A DNA stretch of 64,000 nt, taken from positions 11,833,903 to 11,897,902 of the forward strand of contig CM036243.1 of NCBI GenBank assembly GCA_020698575.1. The letters are read 5' to 3'. The notes below the pieces were generated by a model. It had not been told where the DNA came from. It saw only the letters and a program-made list of their open reading frames with translations, and did no database searches. The stretch's first letter is position 1. Each line of letters begins with the position of its first letter. The stretch comes from Bostrychus sinensis. Its lineage: Eukaryota > Chordata > Actinopteri > Gobiiformes > Eleotridae. A program made the translations under genes and the position numbers. Shown piece after piece: positions 53,122-64,000 of the stretch.

Positions 53122-54281
53122 TAGGGATGGGTATTGTCCAGATTTTACTGGTACTACTAGTCTTATTGACACTGCTTATCAATCCAGTATTTTAACAGTG
53201 CTCTTATTGATACTTTTTGAGCAAAAATCTAATAAAGAACCTAATTTGTTTTTTAACCTTTTGGGGCATTTTTCATTCACAATATAGGCTACTTTATGTT
53301 TGTAATAATTTTATCACGGCACACTGCTGTGTGCGGCAGCCCTTCCCGCTCTGCTCCGCTCACACAAACAGCAGCTGAGTGAGATGCAATGTCTCATCTT
53401 TTATGAGAGGAACGAAATGATTTCATGCCAGTATTTGACTACATGGCATTTACAGCAACTACTTAGTACTGTTAAGGGCACTGTTAGGGCTAGGGCTGGG
53501 AGATATGGCTAAAAAATAAAATCTCTATACTTTTTTTTTTTTTTTTTTTTTTATTCCTCAGCCGATTTACCATTTTAATCAGTTTTTTTCTCATGTTGGC
53601 ATAAAAAGGCTATTTAAATGTAGGTTTATTATTTTTAGATTAGAGTATTGCATAGTCTTTTTTATTTTATTTTAGCTGAGCTACAGCAAGGCAGAGGCAA
53701 AGTGCATTACTCCAACAGTGACATAAATGTATTTTAGTGTTAGCCCTCTCTGCTTCTAAAGACCAGGTTATTATAATTTATACACCATTATACACCATAG
53801 AGGCCTGTAAAAAGATGTTAAGCAGAGCATGTGGCTAATTAGCATAGATAAACAAAGATACAAAAGGTTGCTGCTGCCACTGCACATAGCACCACACTGT
53901 TTGTTTTAGCCAAACTGCTGCCACATCCAAGCCGGGACATTACAGAAGTAAAATGACTCCTTCTCTGTGATTATTAGTGTTTTTAGTGTCTGCAGAGTCT
54001 CCGCAGTAACTATTTAAGCTGCTCTGGAGCTAGCAGCAGCATTAGCCATAACACAGGAAACAGTGCGGTGCTTGGAGGACGCTAATTTCCACTAAATTTG
54101 ATTTTATGATTTGGCTATTTTTGACATTATTATTTTTCGTCTAAAATCGGAAATGCGAATTAATCGAATTATTTCGATTTATCGCCCAGCCCTAGTTAGG
54201 GCTGAAGCTTCTCAGTCCAAGTGGACCGTCATGACATGGCACCGATGCTGTTATATTATCGGGTCTCAGTACCCATCCCTA
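53122..54281. mobile_element. hAT element (TAGGGATGGG family) with a second hAT inside
   Basis: Left TAGGGATGGGTATTGTCC; right reversed TAGGGATGGGTACTGAGACC. The TSD ATTCCAAC is perfect at 53114-53121 and 54282-54289. Removing the inner hAT (53491-54194) leaves about 450 bp. Same TIR family as 16750-17604. Non-coding. Confidence 0.93.
53491..54194. mobile_element. Inner hAT element (TAGGGCTGGG family)
   Basis: Begins TAGGGCTGGGAGATATGG; ends ATTTATCGCCCAGCCCTA (reversed TAGGGCTGGGCGATAAAT). The TSD GTTAGGGC is perfect at 53483-53490 and 54195-54202. A T-run of about 23 is at 53530-53552. Interior shared with the relic at 35755-36882. Non-coding. Confidence 0.93.
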
Positions 54282-54404
54282 ATTCCAACACATCAATATG
54301 AGATGCAACTAATCTTTAGGAGGTTTTGCAATCATTATTTTTTATATAACTAATATCTGACAATTTTCCTAAACCACACGGTATCTTAGGACATACTGAA
54401 GCAT

Positions 54405-55620
54405 GTGTCTATCCATCTTCTACTGCTTTATGCGTACTCGTGTTGGAGTTGTGCAGAAGTATAAGCAGGGACCTACAGACCTTTCCTCCAGTGCTTCTGG
54501 GGGAATGGCCAGGCATCCCAGGCTACCTCAGAGAGTGTCCCTTCAGCATGTCCTAGATCAACCTCGCACTCCCCTTAGCACATATGAAACACAAAACAAG
54601 CCACCTCAGCTGGCTCCTCTTGACTTAGGGTGGGCAGCGGTTTCACTCCAAGCTTCTCTCCGGTGACAGAGCTTCTCACCCTTTCTCTGAGGGAGCACCC
54701 TCCCTGTAGAGATAACACTAATATCCGAGATCTTGTCCTTGTCATAACCTTTTGGTTATGACCCACAGCTCATGACATAGGAAAGAGTAGAAACCTGAAC
54801 TGACTGAACTGATAAATTGTCCACATTGCTGTGCCAGTAGGTCTCTCAATCTCATTTTCCATGCTTCCCTCACTCCTGAACAACACCCAAGATACTTGAA
54901 CTCATGAACAACATGAGCTCTCCAACACTCACTACATGTACATGCAGAGCATACTCATACCTATGACCCTAGACTATGCTCATAGTATGTCTTCAGTCCA
55001 GTTTCTCCAAATAACCTTTTCTTGATCTAGTCCACAGCGCTGCGAGGCATTCAAGTGGTCTGGGGATTTACCAGTAGAGCTAAAAGCCAAAGTTTTTAGT
55101 GCTAAATGCTAATAAGTGCATCTAATATAGTAATTGCAGTTTACTGAAAAATATAAATGGTAACACTTTCACTTTACAAAATGAATATTAACTGAGTTAG
55201 AGAAATGCATTCCTTACTTGATTCATGCACCTCACAAAGCCGCATAAACGTATCTAAGCTGCAGCAGTCAAGCTTTTACTTTTAAACACAATGGATCAAT
55301 ATGATAAACCACAAACTAGCCAGCAACAGAGGGACTTTTAGAGTTTTTGCTCATCTGAAAATGTCTATATATGTATGACTATCAACACTGTACTAATGTT
55401 GTTCTGTTTGTTTAGTACTGAGTGCTGTTGAGAACCTCTGTCAGCTTAATCGAGTATACTGTACACATGCAGGAGCAGTTCGACAGCTACATTTACATGA
55501 AGGTCGAGAAGACCAAATTATTGCCTTACTCCGGTCGACCTTCATGTAATTGTAGCTGTCTCACCTACACTTTGACCTCAAACTTGGAGGTGGTGATTCT
55601 CATTCCCGCCACTTCACACT
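54405..55620 (-). pseudogene. Ancient Rex3-like RTE copy, inverted
   Basis: The 3' end appears as ATCCATCTTCTACTGCTTTA at about 54412. On the minus strand, LRERVRSSVTGEKLGVKPL and VMTRTRSRI at 54575-54760 match DRVRSSVTREELRVEPL and MTERTRSRI of the full-length RTE, and 55565-55605 reversed reads GAATGAGAATCACCACCTCC, matching the MRISTSKSEA region. About 650 bases in between are strongly diverged or inserted, including the hairpin at 55482-55560. It is the oldest RTE copy here. Confidence 0.75.
55482..55560. repeat. Long hairpin: 26-base arms, one mismatch, 27-base loop
   Basis: Arms 55482-55507 (GACAGCTACATTTACATGAA then GGTCGA) and 55535-55560 (TCGACCTTCATGTAATTGTA then GCTGTC) pair at 25 of 26 positions. 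The loop is AT-rich with GAAGACC. It is far better preserved than the decayed RTE around it, so the arms arose recently or are maintained. It has the size of a small hairpin RNA precursor, but nothing shows transcription. Confidence 0.92.
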
Positions 55621-58162
55621 TTGATGTAAAGTGTCCCAATATAAGCTAAGGTTACCGATTACTGAAAAGCACAAAATTCAAAAGACCTCCATGAATCCAT
55701 GAATGACTGAAATAACGCTGAATTGTTTTATTCTTGTCAGGCTTCTTTCTTGAAGTAAAAAAAGAGACTAACACAAAGTAGGATGATCATATTAAAAACA
55801 CATAACATTCCAATTTGTTAATCAATTTACTGAATCAGTTATGTTTCTAGTTTGTATTAGTAATAATAGCAATCATGCTGTTGAGAAGCCTGTCTTTCAG
55901 AGTTAAGGTGATGACACTGACGATGCGTGACTCGATGCAGTTTCCTCAGCTCTTGGTACCAGCTCCTCCCGCTGTGAGAGCACTGCAGTACTTTTGTGTT
56001 AGGTGGTATAGTCTGTCGCCTCTATGCACTTCCTGATCAAAACCTGAGCAGAATAAGACTCAACGCAGCGGGGCCACATCCTCCTTCCACAACTATAACA
56101 AGACTGCCAAGAAAGCACTGCATGCTGCCAGTCCCAAATTTATCTGAAAATATATAATAGACTGGTAGATCCACTGTACTGTTGAGCTATTAATTATTTA
56201 GGATTGGAATAACAATGTGTGGAATTTTGTGAGCCTCTATACATGTGATACTGTATTTATTGCATAATAATCACATATAAACACTTTTGCAAACATCACT
56301 AAGCTGCCCACACTGATTCTCATGAGTTGCCCGATTCCATTGTAAATCTTTGACGATAGATCCTTTGTTAGAGCAAAATTATGTCTTGTGCATGCTGGCT
56401 GTCTTCAGGGAGTCCCTGAGCTCTATATTGAATTCACTTTCAGGCAGCAAATTGAATTGAACGCAAATGAAGACAATAGCCAGGGAAAACTCATTAAATC
56501 GGGCCCTAAATAGAGCTGATAAATGAGAACGGCGCATGCTATATCCCCAAATACATCTTGAGGAGGATTCTGACAGCTTTATAAATCATTGTGGCTAATT
56601 AAAGGTTACAAAAGTTATGTCATGAAATTAAAGTCAGACAAACCCTTTAAGGAACTACCCTTTTTAAAATTACTCCAGAATTTGAGTTTTTGAAAAGTGC
56701 AAAAATTAGTATTTTATATAAGTATTTTTTTTCCTCTTGTTCTTGATTAAAATGTTTTGATCACCTGCTAGAATGTTGTAATAGCAATCATCTGTGAAAA
56801 AATAGGCCATAAGATGAGATCTTGGCTTTATTTTAATCTGCTTGCACACTCCAAGAAGGGGCCCTCCCCTTGGCTGCTGATGCTGGTGTTGGTTCTCAGT
56901 CATCAGGTTGATCAGCAGTTGAAAGGAAGGCTAGACAGTTTAAAGTTTAGCTAACTGGTATGTGAGCTGGTGGTATCAGGCCACCTCCTCTCTTAAGGGA
57001 GGGGTTTTTCATTTTAACAAAAATTGCCTTTTCACTCCCCTTTTAATCCTTTTGGTCTCTCTGGCCAAAATCCAGACATTTCTGTTTTCAAAGGAGTGAC
57101 CTTCTGAAGGAAAATTGGTCCAGATGGCTTTCCTTTTTTAAACCTTTTAATTTATTGGCTGTTGGACCTTGGATTTTCTTCCTGTCAACCCAACAATATC
57201 CTCTTCTTCTCTCACAGAAGGAAAAGAAGTATAATCCACGTGGTAAAATAGTGAAGAAGTCCTCAAAATGAATGGGCTGTCTTGTTCTCGTCTTTTCACA
57301 GTGCTTTTAACCCCGGTGATTAGCCTCTGTCAGCTCTCTCCTGCCCCTCTGTGACACCTCTTTGGGTTTCTATCACCCATGTGTTGCTTCCCCATTCTGG
57401 ACGGAGGGAACAGAATCATCATTAGCTGTGGGCTTATCTGCTCTTTATTTTAGCCCTGTGATGAGGCTTGTCGCTGGGATTTGTTTGATAATGATTGGTG
57501 CCGCAGTGTAAGCTTAATGGCTTCTCTTTATCTTCAAAGGCTTTGATTCTTCATTGTTGTTGCTTAGCAGACAATTAAGGACTAAAGGCCTTATTGGTGA
57601 TGGATTTCTGTGAGTGTTTTTAAGGCAGACTGCTAAGCCGTAGTCCTGATTGAAAATGCACAGGGCTAACCAGAGAGAGTTGGAAGGAATTTAGGCTGAT
57701 GAACATACAAATACCTAGTGCTTATTAGATTCTTTGTCAAGTCCAAGGCAAATTGTACTGATGGGAATTTGAAGTGTTTTAAAGCCTTAAATTTTCTTTT
57801 AATAATATTCCCATAAAAATTGCAAGTGGAAAGGGAGGTTATTTTATGTTATTTTATTGCCTGTGTTGGTATGTTTGTTTGTTAGCAAGATAATGGCCAG
57901 AATTAGATTACATTTTTAGGATAGTTCACTAATGGGTCAGTACACAGCGATATCAATCTTGAATTAACAGCTCCAGATAATACAGTGAAAGTGGCTACTT
58001 TCTGTTCAGCATATGTCAGCATACACAGAAAAATAGGGAAAGGCAAAGTGAACTTATAAATCTGAACATTCAAAACAGGTGGAGTGTGGAAAGCGGGAGT
58101 TGATGAATGATTCTATAATGTATGAAATTATAGAATTGTATGATATGCATTGGAAGCTAATG
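55621..58162. other. Repeat-poor DNA; possible conserved blocks at 56400-56640 and 57300-57650
   Basis: No TIR pairs, SINE or coding motif except a CCTCTG-type repeat fragment near 57826-57900 (GGGAGGTTATTTTATG, GTTGGTATGTTTGTTTGTTA, GCAAGA). Two sub-blocks combine balanced composition with TAATTAAAG, ATTGAATTGAAC and ACAATTAAGG sites. They are candidates for conserved enhancers only by texture. Confidence 0.35.
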
Positions 58163-58312
58163 TAAGGTATACTTTATTGTCGCTGTAGGGAAATTTGTTC
58201 TCTGCCTTTAACCCATCCTTCAGTATTGCTGGGTCACACAGAAAGGCCCCACGCAGGAATTGAGCATAGGACCTTCTGTGAGGCAACAGCGCTAACCACT
58301 TTGCCACCAGTC
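58163..58312 (-). repeat. SINE-like fish repeat
   Basis: ACTTTATTGTCGCTGTAGGG then AAATTTGTTCTCTGCCTTTA with ACCCATCC at left, and at right a reversed tRNA-like head GACTGGTGGCAAAGTGGTTA with GCGCTGTTGCCTCACAG. Minus-strand orientation. No TSD found. Confidence 0.6.
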
Positions 58313-59075
58313 TGTAAAATAAATTCCCAGCTAATGCTTGATATTGTGTATCAGTTAGGGATTAGTAACCAGTTAATTCATCATTTACAAAGCATTGCTT
58401 CCATATTAATACAGACCATTACGTTATAAACATTTTTATTCTTGAGTAATAAGCTCATGTAAATCACTGCAAAATTAAAAACATCAATGTCAGTTAAATT
58501 TATATAAACTTTTGATAATTTTTAAAAATTATTGTTAGGTACTTCTTTATTAATACCTTATCACTGCTTAATAATGGGGAGTTGTTCTAAAGTGTTACTG
58601 ATGTATTTGCATAACATTGATATATCATATTCTCATCCACAGTACTGCCATTTGCTCCGTGTACAAGCTACATTCTTACTATGAGCTGTGGATACACGTG
58701 ACAGGCAACAAGTGTGTACCGCCATTTGAAGTACATTTATGTCTAATTATGTCACTTACATAGTTGTAATGAGTTAGTAATAGCCAGAGCACTAAACTGT
58801 TTGTACGGAGCAGTGTTGCTTAACTAATTGGGAACCATAAATTGACAAGGATAGGCAGCTTAATTGGCTGTATGTATGCGACTGCAGCTTGTCGCGTCTG
58901 TCACGTCCTCTTGCTAATTGACTTGATATAGTTGATGTATAAAGTTTAGATGCACAGTGTTATTGAAGAAAAGCCAGTTGCAGTTTCTCCTTTCACAGGT
59001 TTGATCAAAGAACTTCAGTGACAAATTTCACACCTAGCCTCCAGTGTCTGTGGCACTGGTGTGTGAATGTATGAT
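58313..59075. other. Repeat-poor DNA next to the TA-rich cluster
   Basis: Nothing coding. 58840-58935 (ATTGACAAGGATAGGCAGCT, TAATTGGCTG, GCTAATTGACTTG) is a candidate conserved non-coding block by texture only. Confidence 0.3.
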
Positions 59076-59077
59076 CT

Positions 59078-59248
<171 letters not shown>

Positions 59249-60782
59249 CAGTGGGGCAAAAAAGTATTTAGTCAGCCACCAATTGTGCAAGTTCTCCCAC
59301 TTAAAAAGATGAGAGAGGCCTGTAATTTAAAATCCAGAAAATCCAGACAATCACATTGTCTGATTTTTAAAGAATTTATTTGCAAATTATGGTGGAAAAT
59401 AAGTATTTGGTCACCTACAAACAAGCAAGATTTGTGTCTCTCACAGAGCTGTAACTTCTTGTGTAAGAGGCTCCTCTGTCCTCCACTCGTTACCTGTATT
59501 AATGGCACTTGTTTGAACTGGTTATCTATATAAAAGACACCTGTCCACAACCTCAAACAGTCCCACTCCAAACTCCACTATGGCCAAGACCAAAGAGCTG
59601 TCAAAGGACACCACAAACAAAATTGTAGACCTGGACCAGGCTGGGAAGACTGAATCTGCAATAGGTAAGCAGCTTGGTGTGAAGAAATCAACTGTGGGAG
59701 CAATTATTAGGAAATGGAAGACATACAAGACCACTGATAATCTCCCTCGATCTGGGGCTCCCCACAAGATCTCACCCTGTGGGGTCAAAATGATCACAAG
59801 AACAGTGAGCAAAAATCCCAGAACCACACGGGGGACCTAGTGAATGACCTGCAGAGAGCTGGGACCAAAGTAACAAGGCTACCATCAGTAACACACTACG
59901 CTGCCAGGGACTCAAGTCCTGCAGTGCCAGACGTGTCCCCCTGCTAAAGCCAGTACATGTGCAGGCCCGTCTGAAGTTTGCTACAGAGCATTTGGATGAT
60001 CCAGAAGAGGATTGGGAGAATGTCATATGGTCAGATGAAACCAAAATAGAACTTTTTGGTAAAAACTCTCCTCGTCGTGTTTGGAGGAGAAAGAAGAACA
60101 CCATACCTACTGTAAAGCATGGGGGTGGGAACATCATGCTTTGGGGCTGTTTTTCAGCAAAGGGACCAGGACGACTGATCGGTGTAAAGGAAAGAATGAA
60201 TGGGGCCATGTATCGTCAGATTTTGAGTGAAAACCTCCTTCCATCAGCAAGGGCACTGAAGATGAAACGTGGCTGGGTCTTTCAGCATGACAATGATCCC
60301 AAACACACTGCCCGGGTAACGAAGGAGTGGCTTCGTAAAAAGCATTTCAAGGTCCTGGAGTGGCCTAGCCAGTCTCCAGATCTCAACCCCATAGAAAATC
60401 TTTGGAGGGAGTTGAAAGTCCGTGTTGCCCAGCGACAGCCCCAAAACATCACTGCTCCAGAGGAGATCTGCATGGAGGAATGGGCCAAAATACCAGCAAC
60501 AGTTTGTGAAAACCTTGTGAAGACTTACAGAAAACGTTTGACCTCTGTCATTGCTAACAAAGGGTATATAACAAAGTATTGAGGTGAACTTTTGTTATTG
60601 ACCAAATACTTATTTTCCACCATAATTTTCAAATAAATTCTTTAAAAATCAGACAATGTGCTTTTCTGGATTTTCTTCTTCTCATTTTGTCTCTCATAGT
60701 TGAGGTATAACTATGATGATAATTACAGGCCTCTCTCATTTTTTTAAGTGGGAGAACTTGCACAATTGGTGGCTGACTAAAT
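59249..60782 (+). mobile_element. Tc1/mariner element with long IR/DR ends, right tip missing
   Basis: After TA (59247-59248) the left end reads CAGTGGGGCAAAAAAGTATT. The inverted repeats are long: 59249 to about 59415 at left and about 60599-60782 at right. Each arm holds an outer and an inner copy of AAGTATTTRGTCA (59263-59275 and 59401-59413 on the left), the IR/DR layout of fish Tc1 elements. The right arm stops at GGTGGCTGACTAAAT, so the final 15-20 bases and the second TA are lost where it joins the next element. The transposase gene is inside. Confidence 0.93.
59580..60582 (+). pseudogene. Tc1-like transposase, nearly complete, two 1-base deletions
   Basis: Residues 1 to about 55 form the paired-like helix-turn-helix (MAKTKELSKDTTNKIVDLDQ, SAIGKQLGVKKSTVGAII). 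After a -1 shift in the G run at 59829-59833 and another near 59875 the frame resumes with NTLRCQGLKSCSARRVPLL and runs to the TGA at 60580-60582. DDE residues are visible: NVIWSDETKIELFG (D), VFQHDNDPKHTA (D) and QSPDLNPIENLW (E), with 34 residues between the second D and E as expected for Tc1 (DD34E). HGGGNIMLWGCFSAKGPG is the conserved glycine-rich block. About 340 codons in total, normal for the family. The enzyme excises and pastes the element at TA sites. Both lesions are single-base, so this is a young copy. Confidence 0.93.
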
Positions 60783-61571
60783 GCGTTAACGCATGCGATT
60801 AATAAAAAAAAAATAACGCGTTAAAATTTATTAACGCAAATTAATCACACGATCTGTTTTGCCGTAACAGCAGCGCTTCTCAAAGCATTTTGGAGGGCAT
60901 GAAGCCGTGTCGGGGGCCACACACACGTTTGCCTGTGGTTCCACTTCAGGACAAGTCCAGTGCTTTGGCCGCTGCACTACAACCCTCTCCTTTCCCTCAC
61001 CTCACGAGTCTCGTGTAAAACTTTTTACTAATAAATGTTGCGTGTGCTTTTTACATCGCTTTCTTTCACTGCCTCTGTCCGTGCGCGTTCCCGGGAGCTG
61101 TGCTTTCTGTGCGTCCTGGACCCGCACACACAAGCCGCAAACTCCTACAAACCATTCATTTGCAGTTTTTTTTTACTTTTTTCCTCCATAAAGCGTCAGT
61201 TCTCGACTCAGAGCGGCAGCCTCACTGTGGACAGGTGACCGTGCCCCGCCCCTGTCCGCAGCGCTGAGAGGAGCAGAGGGGAGGCTCAGGTGTCTGCAGT
61301 AGATTTAATGCAGAGCACATTTCAGCAAACACTGTTATCTCAGTTACTACACAGACGTATTAAAGGCTCTCTCACAATATTCAGAAGTTATTTCTGAGAT
61401 GTATTTTTTTATCCAAGTAAAAACACACTCAACCTCTCTGGACTTTTTTTTTATTTAAACGTTGCATATTGTCATGGAAAATCTATCAAGTTATACATTG
61501 CGACTAATCGTGATTAATCACAGCCCAAGAGTGTGATTAATCTGATTCATTTTTTTAATCGATTGACAGCA

Positions 61572-61574
<3 letters not shown>
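60783..61574. mobile_element. hAT element (AACGCATGCGATTAA family), left tip missing
   Basis: The right end reads AATCGATTGACAGCACTA, then ATATATAT. The left side starts abruptly with CGTTAACGCATGCGATTAAT, matching bases 13-26 of the related element at 62625. The interior at 60860-61300 is GC-rich and non-coding. Rich in TTAATCG/CGATTAA words near both ends. Confidence 0.75.

Positions 61575-61632
<58 letters not shown>
61575..61632. repeat. (TA)n microsatellite segment
   Basis: Pure TA repeat between two hAT elements; the part next to each element serves as its ATATATAT target duplication. Confidence 0.95.
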
Positions 61633-61635
<3 letters not shown>

Positions 61636-62559
61636 GGGTGCTCCGATCGATCGGCCGCGATTGGTGATCGGCCGATCATGGCTAAAAATAGAGAGATCGG
61701 TGATCGGTAAAATGGGCCGATCAGAAGGGCCGATCAAATTACAACAAGCACGCGAGGCTCTCGCATCTTCTGTCCTGCAACTCCGGTTTGATTAAACAGC
61801 AGTAGCATTATTCTAGCAGTGTTTGTAAATTAAACCCGGGTTATAACTAACACAAACCTGCCCTGGAGCTGCTGCTTTATGTCCCTGCTTTGTCCCCACC
61901 TGCTCTTGGAGCGCAACGCAAATAGAGCTACAGCTAACCCGCTAACATTTACGTTAAAAGCATTAAGAAAGTTCGGACTCTGCCTGTGTCTTGTTGCGCG
62001 GAGAAAACTGCGTTTTGTGGCTTAAACTGCACCAAATGGCTGCTAATGGAAAGAGAAAGTAAAAAGGCAGCCCATGTGTCCGTGTGTCTGGGGAGAGCAC
62101 CTTTCATGGTTGTCTTCACTGCTCTCTTGTGCACGATTTCTTCATTCAGACGTTGTCAAAACTAGTTGCAGGAGCTGTCTGCTCTTTAGTCTACTGTGTT
62201 TCAACCTGGTTTGGCTGCGCGTTACGCGGGCGCAGGTGCTGCACCCGTGGACTCGCACTAAAGGCACCAATTAAGAACAGCTGATTTTTACATCAGCGGA
62301 GCATTCAAACAAAGCCACACAGACACTGGGCACACATTAAAGGCAACAAAACCTCTTCTAAAACAAAAATAAGTAGAATTTTGTTGTACTTTTACATTTA
62401 CAAAGGCTACAGTATTTTTCAAGTGGAACTAATAATAGCTTGCATACATTACATTACTACATTGAAGACCACGTGATCGGTAACGGCCATGATCGGTATC
62501 GGCCAATCACAGCAAAGGCTGATCGGTGATCGGCCTCAAAAATCCTGATCGGAGCACCC

Positions 62560-62562
<3 letters not shown>
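61633..62562. mobile_element. hAT non-autonomous element (GATCGG family), copy B, uninterrupted
   Basis: Same TAAGGGTGCTCCGATC ends as copy A (5595-8548), inserted in the TA tract with ATATATAT on both sides (61625-61632 and 62563-62570). It reads GGCTACAGTATTTTTCAAGT near 62407, the empty site matching the LINE insertion in copy A. 930 bp, non-coding. Confidence 0.93.

Positions 62563-62624
<62 letters not shown>
62563..62624. repeat. (TA)n microsatellite segment
   Basis: Pure TA repeat between copy B and the next hAT end. Confidence 0.95.
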
Positions 62625-62627
<3 letters not shown>

Positions 62628-62713
62628 GGCTGTCAACGTTAACGCATGCGATTAAAGGAAATTAATCACACAATCTGTTTTGCCGGCCGTACACCAGCCC
62701 TCTTCTTTCCCTA
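62625..62713. mobile_element. hAT left end (TAGGGCTGTCAACG)
   Basis: TAGGGCTGTCAACGTTAACG then CATGCGATTAAAGG directly follows the TA tract. After about 90 bases it is interrupted by a second hAT left end at 62714. Related to 60783-61574. Confidence 0.75.
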
Positions 62714-63120
62714 TAGGGCCGGGAATCGAAAATTAACTAATTAATCGCAAATCTGAAAACAATTAATTGTGATTAATAACTGGTATTAATCGAGATTAAT
62801 AACTACCAGTTATTAATCGTGATTAATCGTATTATGAATTCATGTACAAACACAAAATTGTAAATTTAGAACATTTATTTTGAATTAATCTTCACATACT
62901 TTACTGTAAACTTGTGCAATGCAAACAAAACTTGCAAAGAAAATAAATTAATAGTCTCTTTGAGACCTGTAACTCAGACAAAGCTTGCCTAAATAAGGTA
63001 CAACCAACAAATTCACAAAACTTACCTAAAAAAGCATGTGTTGTCTCTTTTAGAACTTTAGACCCGTGGCGTTAAAAAAAATAGTTTTTTTATATATATA
63101 TATATATTTAAAAAAGTGTA
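62714..63120. mobile_element. Second hAT-like left end and interior (TAGGGCCGGGAATCG)
   Basis: TAGGGCCGGGAATCGAAAAT followed by multiple GATTAAT and ATTAATCG words, in part palindromic (ACTGGTATTAATCGAGATTA, AACTACCAGTTATTAATC). The right end is not seen and may lie beyond the window or be lost. Confidence 0.55.
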
Positions 63121-64000
63121 AATTGAAGATTGCTCTGAGTTTTGATCAACAACAGAAAATAGGCAAAGCCGATTACTTGGTTGCACTAAAACAACTTTTC
63201 CTTCTCTTTAAATGAACAAAAACACAACGTAAAAAACTCTATTGATTTGGAAAGTATAATGGAAGAAACTTTCTTTGATCAGACTTTGTATTGGCTACAC
63301 TAAATTTCACCAGTGTTCTTGTCACAGCTACAAAGAAGTGTGGTGAGCCAAAGCTAATCTCCTCTCTGAAGGAGAACCAATGACTAGATGGGAAACACTG
63401 GATATCCATCATTAAAAGACTGACAGTAAATTGGACAAAGGAGCTCAGAAATAACTGTCCCACTGTTGCTTAGTCATGGAATATTCAGAATTGCTGAGTC
63501 ACTCTCTACCTGTCCCATTGGAGTGCATATGCAGGTACAGTGCGAGGAAGGTGAACAGATTAAGTAGCAAGGCAGGTTAAAGGTACACTACTCAAAATAT
63601 TATTCTTTATTGGTTACTAATACATAACATCAAAATTAAGTTATGAGCCTACCTTAAACTTCTAGCACTAACTCCAAGCTGTCCCCCAATTATCTCTGCC
63701 ACGTTAAACTTTTTTTTTTTTTGCTATCAAAATATACAATTTGTTGATTAAACAGTAATAGCAAATAAAAGATACAGCTAGATAATGCAGAGCCAAAATT
63801 TTGCTTATTCAGTTTTACACGTTACATAGTACATCTGGTTACTTTGTTTGAGATTGTTTTCAAGTTTGAGAAGTGATTTAATATAGAATTTTTAAGGTTG
63901 CTTCCAGATAAAAATAACCTAGTTTTGACTTGTTGATTGTCATGATGAATGTGTGAATGTGGGTATGCATTGTAATACATTAAAGCATTAGCTTAGTTTG
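63121..64000. other. Nothing recognised to the window edge
   Basis: AT-rich with a T-run at 63710-63721. Could include hAT interior from the element at 62714. No coding motif; the frame at 63239-63463 has no family resemblance. Confidence 0.4.

Overview
The window looks like a piece of a teleost (ray-finned) fish nuclear genome. It is AT-rich. It carries many fish-type transposons: Rex3-like RTE LINEs with a GATG-repeat tail, L2-like LINEs, many hAT non-autonomous elements with 8-bp target-site duplications (TSDs), Tc1/mariner elements, tRNA-derived SINEs, and long (TC)n and (TA)n microsatellites. I found no host protein-coding exon, rRNA or functional tRNA that I could defend. Every open frame longer than about 100 codons that resembles a known protein belongs to a transposable element. 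The window is best read as intergenic or intronic DNA built by repeated, often nested, transposition. Organism and clade names come from family knowledge, not from a database search.

Layout. 1-3.1 kb: minus-strand LINE of the L2/CR1 type with an SGNH-esterase ORF1 and an endonuclease region, running off the left edge. 3.8-4.3 kb: copy 1 of a hairpin-ended MITE with a 9-bp TSD; copy 2 lies inverted at 50.0-50.5 kb. 5.6-8.5 kb: a hAT element split by a 5'-truncated Rex3-like LINE; an uninterrupted sister copy of this hAT at 61.6-62.6 kb shows the empty site. 8.5-29 kb: scattered hAT, PIF/Harbinger-like, Tc1 and SINE copies separated by single-copy-looking DNA. 29.7-33.1 kb: a full-length Rex3-like RTE element with exact 12-bp TSDs, a 5' region that folds like an HDV-type self-cleaving ribozyme, and one 1058-codon ORF spoiled only by one in-frame TGA. 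33.5-35 kb: an old inverted RTE copy with a SINE inside it. 35.7-47.9 kb: hAT relics and two decayed minus-strand LINE fragments. 48.7-49.9 kb: a palindromic Tc1 derivative and Tc1 relics. 53.1-54.3 kb: a hAT inside a hAT, both with perfect 8-bp TSDs. 54.4-55.6 kb: an RTE relic holding a 26-bp-arm hairpin. 59.1-63 kb: a (TA)n tract used repeatedly as a target by a Tc1 and at least three hAT elements.

How the parts relate. The RTE LINE encodes its own endonuclease and reverse transcriptase and probably produced the younger RTE copies here; the short hAT, Harbinger-like and Tc1-type elements have TIRs but no working transposase and would have needed enzymes from elsewhere. The nesting gives a relative order of insertions. 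Several repeat-poor stretches (about 14.1-14.5, 19.8-20.0, 37.1-37.3, 45.0-45.3, 56.4-57.7 and 58.8-59.0 kb) are the best places to look for conserved regulatory DNA.
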